39,448 nt of DNA from Actinomycetes bacterium (GCA_021802485.1 JAJZXF010000016.1:1-39448), one strand, 5' to 3'; numbered from the stretch's first letter, positions 8,071-16,489 are shown. The notes: generated by a model not told the origin, from the sequence alone. Translations and numbers: made by a program.

Positions 8071-9444
8071 TCAGACCGCTACGTCCTCATCCCCCGGGCT
8101 CATGCCGTACGGATCGAGGCCGTCCTGCGCTCTGCCTTGGACTAGCACCTCGCGGTCCCTGCCACCCCGAGATCTGGCTTGGGGTCGCATCTTCATCTCC
8201 GACAGCAGCACGCCGTACTGCTCAGCGGTGCCCTGAGCAGTAGCCTGCCATGTGAAACGGCCCAGCACCCTCTTGCGCCCAGCCTCTCCAAGGCGATCTC
8301 GCAGCTCCGCAGACCCAAGAAGGTCGCATATAGCAACTGAAAGCGCCTCGTGATCACCTGGCGGAACCAGCAAGCCCGTCTGCCCGCTCGTCCCCACCAC
8401 CTCTGGAAGCGCTCCGCCGGTTGTTGCGACGACCGGCACACCGCACGACATCGCCTCGATGGCCGGCAGCGAGAAACCCTCGTAAAGCGAGGGAACTACT
8501 GCCAATTCCGCCTCCGCATAGAGCCTGACCACCTCCTCGTCGCTGATCCCACTAACGAAGCGAACCGCGTGGCGAATGCCGAGACGCTCAATCACGTTCT
8601 GCGTAGGGCCACCTTCCCGAGGCCTGCCCACGACCACAAGCTCAGCAGGCCGATTTGAGAGCACCTTCGCTATCGCCTCAAGCAGGGGAATCAGCCCCTT
8701 CATCGGAACATCTGCGCTCGCGGTCGTCATGATCCTTCCAGGCACCCGCTGGACCGATTCGAGCGGGCGGAACACAGCATGGTCCACCCCAACCGGCACG
8801 ACGGCCATGCGTAACTTGTCCACCCCCATCTGCGCAGCGATGTCGCGCTTGGACGACTCTGAGACCGTTACCACTCTCGGCAGTTGACGAGCTACCCGCG
8901 CCTGCATCCGCAAGAACCCATACCATCGCCTCAGGGTGAGGCGCCTGCGAAAGCTCGCCGCGTGGGACAGCTCGAGATCTCTGTCCACGGTGATCGGATG
9001 GTGCAGCGTCTCCATCACCGGCCAGCCATCCCGCACCATCCCGAGAAGGCCGGTCCCCAAGCATTGATTGTCATGAACGAGATCAAACTCCCCCCTCCGC
9101 TCAGCAAGGAGCTTCCTTGCCCTCAAGCTGAATGTGAGCGGCTCGGGAAATCCAGCCGCGCACATGATCCCGAACTCGAGCAGGTCCGTCTTCGTGCGGA
9201 ACTCCCTCAGCCGGGGAACACGGAACGGGTCTGGTTCCCTGTAAAGGTCCAAGCTGGGAACAGGAACGAAGCCAACACCGGCATCGAGCACAGGGTATGG
9301 CTGACCAGCAAAGACTACGACCTCGTGACCAAGCGCGACGAGTTCACGAGTCAGATGCCGGGTATAGACCCCCTGCCCACCGCAACGGGGATTACCCCGG
9401 TAGACCAGGAAGGCTATCCTGAGCCGCTCCGAAGCATAACCCAT
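8071..9444 (-). CDS. Glycosyltransferase family 4 (GT-B)
   Basis: A 457-aa GT-B glycosyltransferase. The N-terminal acceptor domain begins RIAFLVYRGNPRCGGQGVYTRHL, with the Gly-Gly-x-Gly loop expected for GT4; the donor domain has VVPVGVDHAVFRP, then RIMTTASADVPMKGL, and the nucleotide-sugar signature EAELAVVPSLYEGFSLPAIEAMSCGVPVVAT with the E-x7-E pair. It would transfer a sugar from an NDP-sugar at the cytosolic membrane face. The ATG at 9444 is preferred because homology begins within ten residues; the frame is open to 9552. It is first in the operon with the methyltransferase and the toroid protein. The last 40 residues, rich in Arg, Gly and Asp, are a variable tail. Confidence 0.87.
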   Translation of the reverse strand: MGYASERLRIAFLVYRGNPRCGGQGVYTRHLTRELVALGHEVVVFAGQPYPVLDAGVGFVPVPSLDLYREPDPFRVPRLREFRTKTDLLEFGIMCAAGFPEPLTFSLRARKLLAERRGEFDLVHDNQCLGTGLLGMVRDGWPVMETLHHPITVDRDLELSHAASFRRRLTLRRWYGFLRMQARVARQLPRVVTVSESSKRDIAAQMGVDKLRMAVVPVGVDHAVFRPLESVQRVPGRIMTTASADVPMKGLIPLLEAIAKVLSNRPAELVVVGRPREGGPTQNVIERLGIRHAVRFVSGISDEEVVRLYAEAELAVVPSLYEGFSLPAIEAMSCGVPVVATTGGALPEVVGTSGQTGLLVPPGDHEALSVAICDLLGSAELRDRLGEAGRKRVLGRFTWQATAQGTAEQYGVLLSEMKMRPQARSRGGRDREVLVQGRAQDGLDPYGMSPGDEDVAV

Positions 9445-9571
9445 GGCCCGAAAGCCTTCACCCGAAAGGCCCTCCAGCGCAAGACGAGAATTCAGTGCTC
9501 GAAGCAACGGGTACCGAATGCTGCCTTGAAGTGCGGAAACGCCCACCCCCACCTGGGCGGATTCAGTGCCC

Positions 9572-10003
9572 TCAGACGCTCAGCGGGTCGCGCCAGCGCA
9601 CTCCAGGAAAGCGCCCGAAGTCACGATCACACGAGCACAACTCCGCGCCGTGCTCGATCGCAAGTGCTGCAAGGTGAGCATCGCTGGTCAAGTTCCCCGC
9701 GGAACCAAACGGGGCGAGAAGCCCTCGCAAGACCTCCGAGTGTCGTTGCGTCGGATGAATGATCATTGCATTTGGCTGATCCAGCCAAGCATCGACTAGG
9801 TCAAGCGCCTCGTCGATGGTAAGTGGATCAACGAATACCGACGCCTGCGTGCTCAAGCGGAGGAAAGCTATGATCACGAGCCAGGAAAACGCGACGGTCT
9901 CCGTACCTGAGAGAATCCTCGAGAACCAGCTGCTCGCGTCCTCATTGCGAGGCGAGGACGCGTCATACGCGTACAACAGCACGTTCGCATCCAAGAGCTT
10001 CAC
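9572..10003 (-). CDS. vapC: PIN-domain toxin of a VapBC pair
   Basis: A 143-aa PIN-domain ribonuclease toxin. The N-terminal strand LLDANVLLYAYDASSP carries the first catalytic Asp; the acidic residues in the middle (IDEALDLVDAWL), the TSDAHLAALAIEHG helix and CSCDRDFGRFPGVRW supply the remaining acidic cluster that binds Mg2+. Known VapC toxins cleave tRNA or rRNA; the target here cannot be told. The start is GTG at 10003, overlapping the antitoxin TGA as GTGA, which shows translational coupling to the upstream vapB. It sits between the glycosyltransferase operon and a gene-poor stretch. Confidence 0.85.
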   Translation of the reverse strand: MKLLDANVLLYAYDASSPRNEDASSWFSRILSGTETVAFSWLVIIAFLRLSTQASVFVDPLTIDEALDLVDAWLDQPNAMIIHPTQRHSEVLRGLLAPFGSAGNLTSDAHLAALAIEHGAELCSCDRDFGRFPGVRWRDPLSV

Positions 10004-10260
10004 TTACGCAACTCCAGCTTGCGGATAACCTCTCCATCCTCGAGCTCACCTGCAAGGAGAAGAGACTTGTCCAGGTTGATCCCTGGTCGCAAGCCCATCG
10101 GCCGCGCGGTTACCCGGAACGTACGACCCCTCGCCTGGGGAGCGGCGAGCCCGGCACGCACTGCATCGTTCAGAACGGTCTTGAACGGTAAGCCTCGGGT
10201 TTGCATCACGGCACGAAGCTTTGCCGCAACATCTGGGTCGAGGGTCACCGTCGTTCGCAT
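10000..10260 (-). CDS. vapB: VapB-type antitoxin
   Basis: An 86-aa antitoxin placed directly before vapC. It begins RTTVTLDPDVAAKLRAVM, a ribbon-helix-helix DNA-binding segment, followed by FKTVLNDAVRAGLAA (second helix), and a C-terminal tail (RPMGLRPGINLDKSLLLAGELEDGE) that in this group wraps the toxin. The ATG at 10260 is chosen because the RHH domain starts there; upstream ATGs at 10269 and 10272 are in frame and would add three or four residues. The stop overlaps the toxin start by GTGA. It is expected to repress its own promoter together with VapC; an inverted repeat lies just upstream. Confidence 0.8.
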   Translation of the reverse strand: MRTTVTLDPDVAAKLRAVMQTRGLPFKTVLNDAVRAGLAAPQARGRTFRVTARPMGLRPGINLDKSLLLAGELEDGEVIRKLELRK

Positions 10261-10265
10261 AGCAT

Positions 10266-10300
10266 GCATCATAGCATCAATGTAGTGCTCATCATGATGC
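10266..10300. promoter_or_regulatory. Inverted repeat upstream of vapB, possible operator
   Basis: GCATCAT at 10266-10272 is mirrored exactly by ATGATGC at 10294-10300, immediately upstream of the vapB start. RHH antitoxins commonly bind such dyads to autoregulate. The half-sites are short and 21 bases apart, so this is tentative. Confidence 0.35.
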
Positions 10301-10843
10301 CACAATCGGCAATCACGTTTGCTCCGATAGAGCCGACGATGCCGGAGATGTCCAAACGCCGGCAGATGAATAGCCTGCCTGGCAGTCATTCCGCCTTCCA
10401 GCTTGTTCAACAGCTCACACCTATCCAGAAGTGGACCACAGCTGGATATCCTGTCATCGGATGCGACCACCCAGCAGCCTCTTTCGAGCACCGACTTACG
10501 AGGCCCGGGTAAATGAGACCACAAACCAATCCGCCTCCCTCGCCGCACGGCGCAGCAGGCAGCACTTCATTGAACACGATGCCAAGAGGTCACTCGGGTG
10601 GCGTTCGTCGGCAGGCACCCAGCGTGCCCGATCGGCCCGTGGGTCACGAGGACGGTTCCGGGCGCGGCCATCCCGGGTGAGCCAATGAAATGAACCCGAT
10701 TTCTGCTAAAACATGCATGTCAAGTAGGCAAGACCTCTTGGGTACGGCTCCCGCGGAGCAACTTGACGAGGTGTGCCGCGGCCAAACTTCGGTCACGGTA
10801 CAGGGATCGGTTCACCAACTGGAGCGCAGTAGCTGGATTGCCG
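10301..10843. other. Gene-poor stretch between vapB and the acyl-CoA dehydrogenase
   Basis: About 540 bases with no convincing gene. The open frames are short, lack family motifs and contradict one another on the two strands. I see no IS end, tRNA or terminator. The stretch probably carries the promoter of the following gene at its right end. Confidence 0.5.
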
Positions 10844-10849
10844 TACAGT
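10844..10849 (+). promoter_or_regulatory. Candidate -10 element of a leaderless promoter
   Basis: TACAGT at 10844-10849 lies seven bases before the GTG start at 10857. This is the distance at which transcription would begin on the start codon itself, as in actinobacterial leaderless genes. No Shine-Dalgarno precedes this GTG, and no clear -35 box is visible. Confidence 0.35.
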
Positions 10850-10856
10850 TGTGTAA

Positions 10857-12674
10857 GTGCTACCCGATTATGCAGAACATGAAGAGGCTATAGGGCTCAA
10901 CTGGTACGAGGCGGACCCCAACCTCGCATTCATCCTCGATCACTTGATCCCTGAGGAGAAGTACCGCTCGTTCGCCGAAGATCATTCCTGGACCTTTGGC
11001 GAGCTCGTTGGCAAGTCACTTGCAGCCCGAGCTGAGCAAACGGACAAACACGGCCCAGTGCTCGTGCGCTACGACCGCTGGGGCGAGGAGATCTGCAAGA
11101 TCGAGCACCACCCCACCTGGCTCGCGAACAAGGCCGATCTGATCCGCAACGGATTCGTCGGCCTGCCAGCCCATGCTGGCCATCCGGTGCCACATGTGCT
11201 CATGTCGTCCCTGTCCTACCAGGTGTGCCAGGCAGAGACCGCTGCCTACTGCGCACTCGGGATGACAGTGGAAGCAGCGGAGATGATCAACCGCTACGCT
11301 CCAGACGCAGTCCGGGAGGAGTTCCATCGCAGGCTTTGCTCGCTTGACCCCACCGAGGCGTGGGAAGGCGGGATGTTCCTCACAGAACGCCAGGGGGGCA
11401 GCGACGTCGGAGCGAATACCACAGCGGCATTCCCAGATGGGGACGAGTGGCTCATCCGCGGTGACAAGCATTTCTGCTCCAACGTGGACGCGGATCTTTT
11501 CATCATCCTCGCAAGACCAGTTGGAGCGCAGCCAGGACCAAAGGGTCTCGCGACCTTCGCGATGCCGCGACGCCTTCCAGACGGATCTTCCAATGCGTTC
11601 CACATCAAGCGCCTGAAGCCCAAGCTCGGCACGATCGGGGTGCCAACAGCAGAGGTGACCCTCAGCGGCGCAAGAGCATGGCTGCTTGCACCACAGCATG
11701 CACCCGCAGTGGAGTCACTCGCTGACGCAGACGGCTGGGATCCAGCCCGGGACGGCAAGGGCCTGCGCCGCATGATGGAGATGGTGGACGAGAGCCGTTA
11801 CGGAGTGGCGCTGATGGGCCTTGGTATACAGCGGCGATCGTTCCTAGAAGCTTCCATCTACGCTGCACGGCGCCAGCAGTTCGGAGAGCGCATCGACGCC
11901 TACCCACTTGTCAGGGAGACGCTCGTAGACATGCTCGTCGATCTGGAGGGCGGCGCTGCTATGACATTTGAGTGTGCGGCAGCTGCCGACACCGCGGACG
12001 GCATCCGAACGCCAGAGTCCGGACTCGCTGAACGCGAAGAAGCAAGCCTGCTCAGACGCATCCTCATCCCTCTTGCAAAGATGCGCGCAACGAGGAACGC
12101 CATCAACACCGCAAGCGCGGCACTGGAAGTCCTTGGTGGCAACGGGTACATGGAAGACTGGCCGCTCGCTCGCCAGCTCCGTGACGCTCAGGCAAACACG
12201 GTTTGGGAAGGCACCGACAACATCCTCTGCATGGACGTCCTTCGGGCCATGCGCAAGGAAAAGGCACACGCTCCGCTGCTCGCCAGGCTGGAGCGCACGC
12301 TCGATGCATCACCGCAGCACCCGTTGCTGGAAGACCCTGCTAACGCACTTTTCGCCGCCCTCGGCTCACTCAACGAATCCCTCGATCACCTTGCGATGGC
12401 GCCACAGGACGTCGTCAATCTTCAAGCCAGGAGGTTCGCTGAACTTCTGGCAGACATAGCCGAGGGGACTCTACTGCTGGAAGAGGCGTCGTGGTCGCTT
12501 GATCGCGATGGGGATGCGCGCAAAGCAGTCATAGCCCGCAGGTTTGCCAAGAAGAAGTTCGGCTACACGCCTTCCCGCGGGATAACCGACCCGGATCGGA
12601 CTGTCATTGACCTCTTCGAGCCACTGGTCCGCTACGGGAGGATCGAGCCAGACGCTCTGAGCGGCTCAGCGTAA
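10857..12674 (+). CDS. Acyl-CoA dehydrogenase, large AidB-like type
   Basis: A 605-aa flavoprotein of the acyl-CoA dehydrogenase family, much longer than the usual 380-400 aa and organised like the AidB / long-ACAD branch. Visible are the FAD-binding segment GGMFLTERQGGSDVGANTT (near residue 170), a beta-barrel domain with WLIRGDKHFCSNVDADLF, and the C-terminal helical domain with ALEVLGGNGYMEDWPLARQLRDAQ followed by NTVWEGTDNI (near 445), where the Glu of WEGT is at the position used as catalytic base in isovaleryl-CoA-type enzymes. It has an extra C-terminal domain of about 150 residues. It could oxidise an acyl-CoA or act as an alkylation-response protein; the sequence does not decide. The start is GTG at 10857, possibly leaderless. 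Confidence 0.85.
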   Translation: MLPDYAEHEEAIGLNWYEADPNLAFILDHLIPEEKYRSFAEDHSWTFGELVGKSLAARAEQTDKHGPVLVRYDRWGEEICKIEHHPTWLANKADLIRNGFVGLPAHAGHPVPHVLMSSLSYQVCQAETAAYCALGMTVEAAEMINRYAPDAVREEFHRRLCSLDPTEAWEGGMFLTERQGGSDVGANTTAAFPDGDEWLIRGDKHFCSNVDADLFIILARPVGAQPGPKGLATFAMPRRLPDGSSNAFHIKRLKPKLGTIGVPTAEVTLSGARAWLLAPQHAPAVESLADADGWDPARDGKGLRRMMEMVDESRYGVALMGLGIQRRSFLEASIYAARRQQFGERIDAYPLVRETLVDMLVDLEGGAAMTFECAAAADTADGIRTPESGLAEREEASLLRRILIPLAKMRATRNAINTASAALEVLGGNGYMEDWPLARQLRDAQANTVWEGTDNILCMDVLRAMRKEKAHAPLLARLERTLDASPQHPLLEDPANALFAALGSLNESLDHLAMAPQDVVNLQARRFAELLADIAEGTLLLEEASWSLDRDGDARKAVIARRFAKKKFGYTPSRGITDPDRTVIDLFEPLVRYGRIEPDALSGSA

Positions 12675-12750
12675 GACATGACCCGCCCGGGCAAAACGCC
12701 AGTTCGGGAGGCCGCCAGGACAGCGGGTGAACGACCAGAAAACGCGGCGC

Positions 12751-13062
12751 TCAAAAACGCGACACGTAGCTGCCCCGACCCAGAGCCTCGCTGAAGGACA
12801 TGTCAGCGTCTTCGTCTACGCTCCCACGGACTTCAGTCACCCACGCAAGCCGGTCTTTCAAGATACGCTCCACGCCGTCCTGAAGTGTAGATGAGCTGAT
12901 TGCACACGAGCTGCACGCACCTTCAAGCATCACCTCAACTACACCCTTATCCGTGTCGGCATCTACGAGCGAAAGATCGCCGCCATCTGCCTGGACCGCC
13001 GACCTGATCAGCTCTACAAGCGCGGTCAGCTCCGCCATCCTCGCTTCATCCTGAGCGGACAC
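12751..13062 (-). CDS. NifU C-terminal-domain Fe-S scaffold/carrier protein
   Basis: A 103-aa protein consisting of a NifU-like (Nfu) domain: LIRSAVQADGGDLSLVD, then VVEVMLEGACSSCAISSSTLQDGVERIL. The CxxC pair in GACSSC is the motif that binds or transfers a [4Fe-4S] cluster between two subunits. The expected role is delivery of Fe-S clusters to target enzymes in the cytosol. The start is GTG at 13062 with GGAG eight bases upstream (aaaggagcctgcaGTG). The gene is convergent with the acyl-CoA dehydrogenase gene. About 235 bp upstream begins a MITE-like element, so its promoter lies in 13063-13296. Confidence 0.88.
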   Translation of the reverse strand: MSAQDEARMAELTALVELIRSAVQADGGDLSLVDADTDKGVVEVMLEGACSSCAISSSTLQDGVERILKDRLAWVTEVRGSVDEDADMSFSEALGRGSYVSRF

Positions 13063-13296
13063 TGCAGGCTCCTTTCACTTGATCGACCTGATCGCCGGCT
13101 TCCAATCCTCCCCTCACCTATTCCACAATAGTCCACAAAGTCCCCCAACCCTGCCAGCGCCAATGGAGCTCGCCTGCTGTCCGGGAACGCGAGCGTAGGC
13201 TCAAATACAGCGGGTTCGTGACGAACCTCGTGATCCAGCAACTACTCACCAGATGCTCAGCAACCGCGTCAGGCGTACGTGCTCCACAGACCAATT

Positions 13297-13664
13297 CCGG
13301 ACCTCCAGGCATGAATGTGGGTCACTCGAACCCCCCTCTGCGGCGAAGCTGCAGGTAATCAGCGTTGTTGGACAGCTCCACAGCCGACGCAATCAGCGCG
13401 CATTTCTTCTCCCGCTTGCGGAGGCTCGTCAGGGGGCCGCGCAGCCGACGGCCGCCACGGGCAACGACCCGACCCTTGACGAGCCGTGGCTGAACACGTC
13501 ACCAGTCACAATGGGAACGAGCCAGCCGGCCTGCGGCCGGCCTGACCGTGTCCCTTGTCCTGCCGTCGCATCAGCCAGCGCTATGGACAGACATTCGACG
13601 AGATCGACCCACACTTATGCCAGAAGACCCCTAAAATCACCCACATTCATGCCTGGAGGTCCGG
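13297..13664 (-). mobile_element. 368-bp MITE-like element with 26-bp perfect terminal inverted repeats
   Basis: Bases 13297-13322 (beginning CCGGACCTCCAGGC) are repeated exactly and inverted at 13639-13664. Between them lies the 3' end of a transposase frame on the minus strand, about 150 bp, ending in LTSLRKREKKCALIASAVELS and a TGA near the left repeat. The same 3' end, about 85 percent identical by eye, occurs at 37262-37410 with a slightly diverged repeat. It therefore looks like an internally deleted IS that kept both ends. No target-site duplication is obvious. The IS family is not identified. Confidence 0.7.
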
Positions 13665-14010
13665 AAAGGAGAGGCACAGCGCGCAAGGGCTTGAGATCAC
13701 AAAGCGTGACAAGGTGAAAAAGCTTCGAGACCTTGAGGCTGAGATCGCCTCCTTGGTGACAAAGCGCAAGTCACTGCCAACGCACGTGAGCCTTGTGGAC
13801 TTCGCCATCCACCGCGAGGTGCTGTGTCATGAGGCCAAAGCGATCATGGATCGGGTCAAGATCTGTGCCTACAACGCTGAGGAGTGGATGTTGGACCGTC
13901 TCATCCACCACTACGGCAATGCCCACGACGTACGTGCTCTGCTGCGCAGTTTCGCGGAGCTCTCCCGGCAGTGGCGTCGGGGGCACCGCCGGGCTCGCGG
14001 AAAAGACTAA
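13665..14010 (+). pseudogene. C-terminal transposase fragment
   Basis: An open frame running from within the MITE-like element to 14010 encodes, after the element's right end, a coiled-coil-like stretch (KLRDLEAEIASLVTKRKSLPTHVSL), then LCHEAKAIMDRVKICAYNAEEWMLDRLIHHYGNAHDVRALLRSF. This matches the C-terminal tail of a group of DDE transposases in which 'K-IDxIKMxAYxAE' is followed by a region about the size of this one. The catalytic part is absent. The fragment probably had its 5' part replaced by the MITE-like element or a deletion ending there. Confidence 0.55.
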
Positions 14011-14098
14011 GTCCACCCCACTACAGCCGACAGGGACAACGGTGAACAAGCGTCTCCCTTTGCACCTGTATGCGAGCCCGAGTGCACAAAAAGACGTC

Positions 14099-14275
14099 AT
14101 GCCCGAGCTTCCTCCCCAGCCCAACCTCGATCACCTCCGGCACCAAGAGCGTCAGCTCCCGCGCGACACCCAGGCAAGCGACCCCGGCGCCCTCCAGCGC
14201 ATGGGCGCCGGGTCGACACAACTCACCCTTTCCGCCGCACAACTCGCCATCGCCCACGAGTACGGGTGGAGGAGT
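14099..14275 (+). pseudogene. N-terminal fragment resembling actinobacterial ankyrin-type proteins
   Basis: From an ATG at 14099 the frame reads PELPPQPNLDHLRHQERQLP, then DPGALQRM and LTLSAAQLAIAHEYGWRS. This resembles the N-terminal module 'LPxRPxLExLRKQAKxLLRAxxxGDPxALxR ... LxxAQLxIAREYGFxSW' that heads many actinobacterial ankyrin-repeat or related proteins. After the expected Gly-aromatic-x-Ser the similarity stops, and no ankyrin repeats follow. It is most likely a decayed fragment. Recognition is from memory of the pattern only. Confidence 0.4.
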
Positions 14276-14760
14276 CCGGGAAGCCATCCGTCACCACGCT
14301 CGCGCCCGCCTGGATCGCCGAACGCCCCATGAACCACGAATCGTCGTCCGGCGCCCCCAGCGGCGTCTGGCGTGGCGAAGGCGAGGTCGTGCTCCGCGGG
14401 GCAACTGGCCGCGCTTCGAGACGAGATCTCGCCCTGATCGCGAGACGAGTCGTAGCTGCTCCGATGAATGAGTCGGCTCGCCGTCTCGGTGGTGCCAGAA
14501 ACGTTTGCGCGGCCTGACCCGGGCTCAAGCGGCGCACTCGTGGTAAGGCCGCAGCCCCGACGCTTAGCTCGCCAGGCGAATCGCATCGAGAGAGATCGTC
14601 GCGCTCGACGCGGATTCCGCTCAGGGCGAGCTGGAGGATCCAGAGCAACTCGATGACGCGGCGGGCGAGGTTCACGAAACTTGAAGCCACCGTCCGACAG
14701 GATCGCCACCCGGATCGTGGCTGTTGAAGCCGAGGAGTCGGTTACTGGACCCTTCAGACG
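14276..14760. other. Unassigned stretch before the F420 module
   Basis: About 485 bases with overlapping short frames on both strands and no reliable product. On the minus strand near 14690 the segment FVNLARRVIELLWILQLALSG slightly recalls the start of IS481-type integrases, but the rest does not follow, so I do not call it. Confidence 0.4.
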
Positions 14761-15570
14761 TCACCCCGGGCCGCTGGCTGGGTTCGTCTGCGGTGTCGGT
14801 GCAGCTCGGAACCGATTCAACCAGGCGTCGAATTCGACAGCGACGATCCGCTCCCCGGTCAGCCCCTCTGCCTCAGCTGAGGCGAGGAACACCACGGGCG
14901 GGCCCATGATCTCGGGGGGAAGGAGCCCGCTCTTGGCTGCCTCGGGCAACTCTTCGGGGATCATGCCGGTGGCGGTGGCCCCTCCCGGCAGAAGGACGTT
15001 GACCGCCACCCCGTAGGGGCGAAGGTCCTCGGTCATGATGAGGCTGAGCGCTTCGGCCCCGGCGCGCGACGGCCCATAGGGCACGAACCCGCGCCGGCGC
15101 ATCGTTTCGTGGTTCATCGACACGTTAATCAACCGGCCCTGTCCCTGAGAGACGAAGTAGCCGGCGAAGGCCCTGGCCACCAAGAAGTAGCCCGTGAGGT
15201 TCGTGGAGACCACATCGATGAACTTGTCCTCGGAAACCTCGAAGAAGGGCCTCGGCTCTTCGAAGAAGCGTGGGTTGACGGTGCGCATCCCAATCCCGGC
15301 GTTGTTGACCACGAGGTCCACCCTGCCCCATCTTTCGAGTAGCCCGCGGGAGGCCGCCGAGACGGACGCCGGATCGCGCACGTCCATGGGTAGTGCTTGG
15401 GCCGCCAGGCCGTCGCCGTTTCGTGCGGCTACCGCCTCTTCGAGCCGGGGCGTAGGACGTGCCGCCATGGCGACGGTTGCCCCGGCCTGCAGCAGGGCAT
15501 CTGCCATCGCTGCGCCAAGGCCGCTGGTGGCTCCAGTTACCACCACCTTCACGCCAGCGAGATCTGTCAT
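14761..15570 (-). CDS. Short-chain dehydrogenase/reductase (SDR)
   Basis: A 269-aa classical SDR: NAD(P)-binding TGATSGLG at residues 12-19, DVRDPASV (cofactor adenine pocket), NNAGIG (near 90), STNLTGYF with the active-site Asn, INVSMNHET with the catalytic Ser, and YGPSRAGAEALS. In the last motif the usual Tyr-x3-Lys has Arg in place of Lys, which may alter proton relay. Residue MAARP after the second strand suggests NADP preference. The ATG is at 15570, ten bases after the stop of the LLM oxidoreductase gene, so it is the last gene of a DLH-LLM-SDR operon. The substrate is unknown. Confidence 0.87.
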   Translation of the reverse strand: MTDLAGVKVVVTGATSGLGAAMADALLQAGATVAMAARPTPRLEEAVAARNGDGLAAQALPMDVRDPASVSAASRGLLERWGRVDLVVNNAGIGMRTVNPRFFEEPRPFFEVSEDKFIDVVSTNLTGYFLVARAFAGYFVSQGQGRLINVSMNHETMRRRGFVPYGPSRAGAEALSLIMTEDLRPYGVAVNVLLPGGATATGMIPEELPEAAKSGLLPPEIMGPPVVFLASAEAEGLTGERIVAVEFDAWLNRFRAAPTPQTNPASGPG

Positions 15571-15580
15571 CCGTCCGTAC

Positions 15581-16465
15581 TCAAAGACGCTCGGGCTCGA
15601 TGGCGGCTAGGTCGCCCATGGCCGGGCCGAAAGTGTCTTCTAGCCACGAAGCCGGATCGTCGCCCACTGGGCCGGTGACGAGGGTGGAAACGCCGATCCG
15701 GGCGAGTGCTTGCGCCCCCCGCAGCACCTCGCCAACCCCCGCCCCCGGCGGCAAGGCCCGGTAGCTGGCCGTCACCTCGATCTCGTTGGGGTCCCTGCCA
15801 ATGTCGTCGCAGTGTCGACGCAAGACGTCAAGTTTGGCGGCGATTTCGTCCGGGCCGCCGAAGATGTTGCAGGCGTCGGCATACCGGGCGACCAGTCGGA
15901 GAGTCTTGCGTTCGCCGCTTCCACCGATGAGAATCCGGGGCCGCGGCCGGCTCACCGGTAGCGGACTGCACAGGGTTTCCGCCAGCCGATAATGGCGGCC
16001 TTCGTAGGCACCGTTGTCATCGCTCCACATCTGCAGGCATATCTCGATGGTCTCCTCGAGGCGCTCGAAGCGCTCGGCGAGCGCCGGGAACGGGACTCCC
16101 AAGCCTATGTGCTCGCGCTCATACCAGGCCGCACCGATACCGAGCTCGGCCCTGCCGACCGATAGGACGTCCAGGGTCGAGACGATCTTGGCCAGCAGGC
16201 CGGGATGGCGGTACGTGACGCCGGTCACCAGCAGGCGGAGCCGGATGCGCTCTGTGACCCCCGCGACGAAGCCGAGAGCTGTGTATCCCTCCAGCATCGG
16301 ATCCTCGGCTGGGGCCATCTGCTCCATCTGGAAGTAATGGTCCATGAAGGACACAGTGCGCACCCCGATTGCCTCGGCCCGCTCCGCCAGGTCCCTCACG
16401 CTGACGCCGATCCGAGAGGGGCCGCCCGCCCAGTCGAAGCGGTGAATATGCAGATCCAAATGCAT
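15581..16465 (-). CDS. LLM-class F420-dependent oxidoreductase
   Basis: A 294-aa luciferase-like monooxygenase-fold protein. Typical features are VSFMDHYFQMEQ near the N-terminus, RIRLRLLVTGVTYRHPGLLAKIVSTLDVLSVGRAELGIGAAWYEREH (the segment that shapes the flavin/F420 site), EICLQMWSDDNGAYEGRHY, and RPRPRILIGGSGERKTLRLVARYADACNI. The pattern is that of actinobacterial 'LLM class F420-dependent' enzymes that transfer hydride with reduced deazaflavin. The reaction is not known. It lies between the dienelactone hydrolase (24 bp gap) and the SDR (10 bp gap). The ATG at 16465 has no strong ribosome site. Confidence 0.88.
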   Translation of the reverse strand: MHLDLHIHRFDWAGGPSRIGVSVRDLAERAEAIGVRTVSFMDHYFQMEQMAPAEDPMLEGYTALGFVAGVTERIRLRLLVTGVTYRHPGLLAKIVSTLDVLSVGRAELGIGAAWYEREHIGLGVPFPALAERFERLEETIEICLQMWSDDNGAYEGRHYRLAETLCSPLPVSRPRPRILIGGSGERKTLRLVARYADACNIFGGPDEIAAKLDVLRRHCDDIGRDPNEIEVTASYRALPPGAGVGEVLRGAQALARIGVSTLVTGPVGDDPASWLEDTFGPAMGDLAAIEPERL

Positions 16466-16489
16466 CCGGTCCCTACACCTGTTTCCGGC

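Noticed and set aside
10261-10548. Long N-terminal extension of the first antitoxin
   Set aside because: RHH antitoxins of this size begin at the RTTVTL strand; the extension shows no domain.
14223-14690. Possible IS481-type integrase on the minus strand
   Set aside because: Only the first 20 or so residues resemble the family; no HTH or DDE motif follows in any frame.
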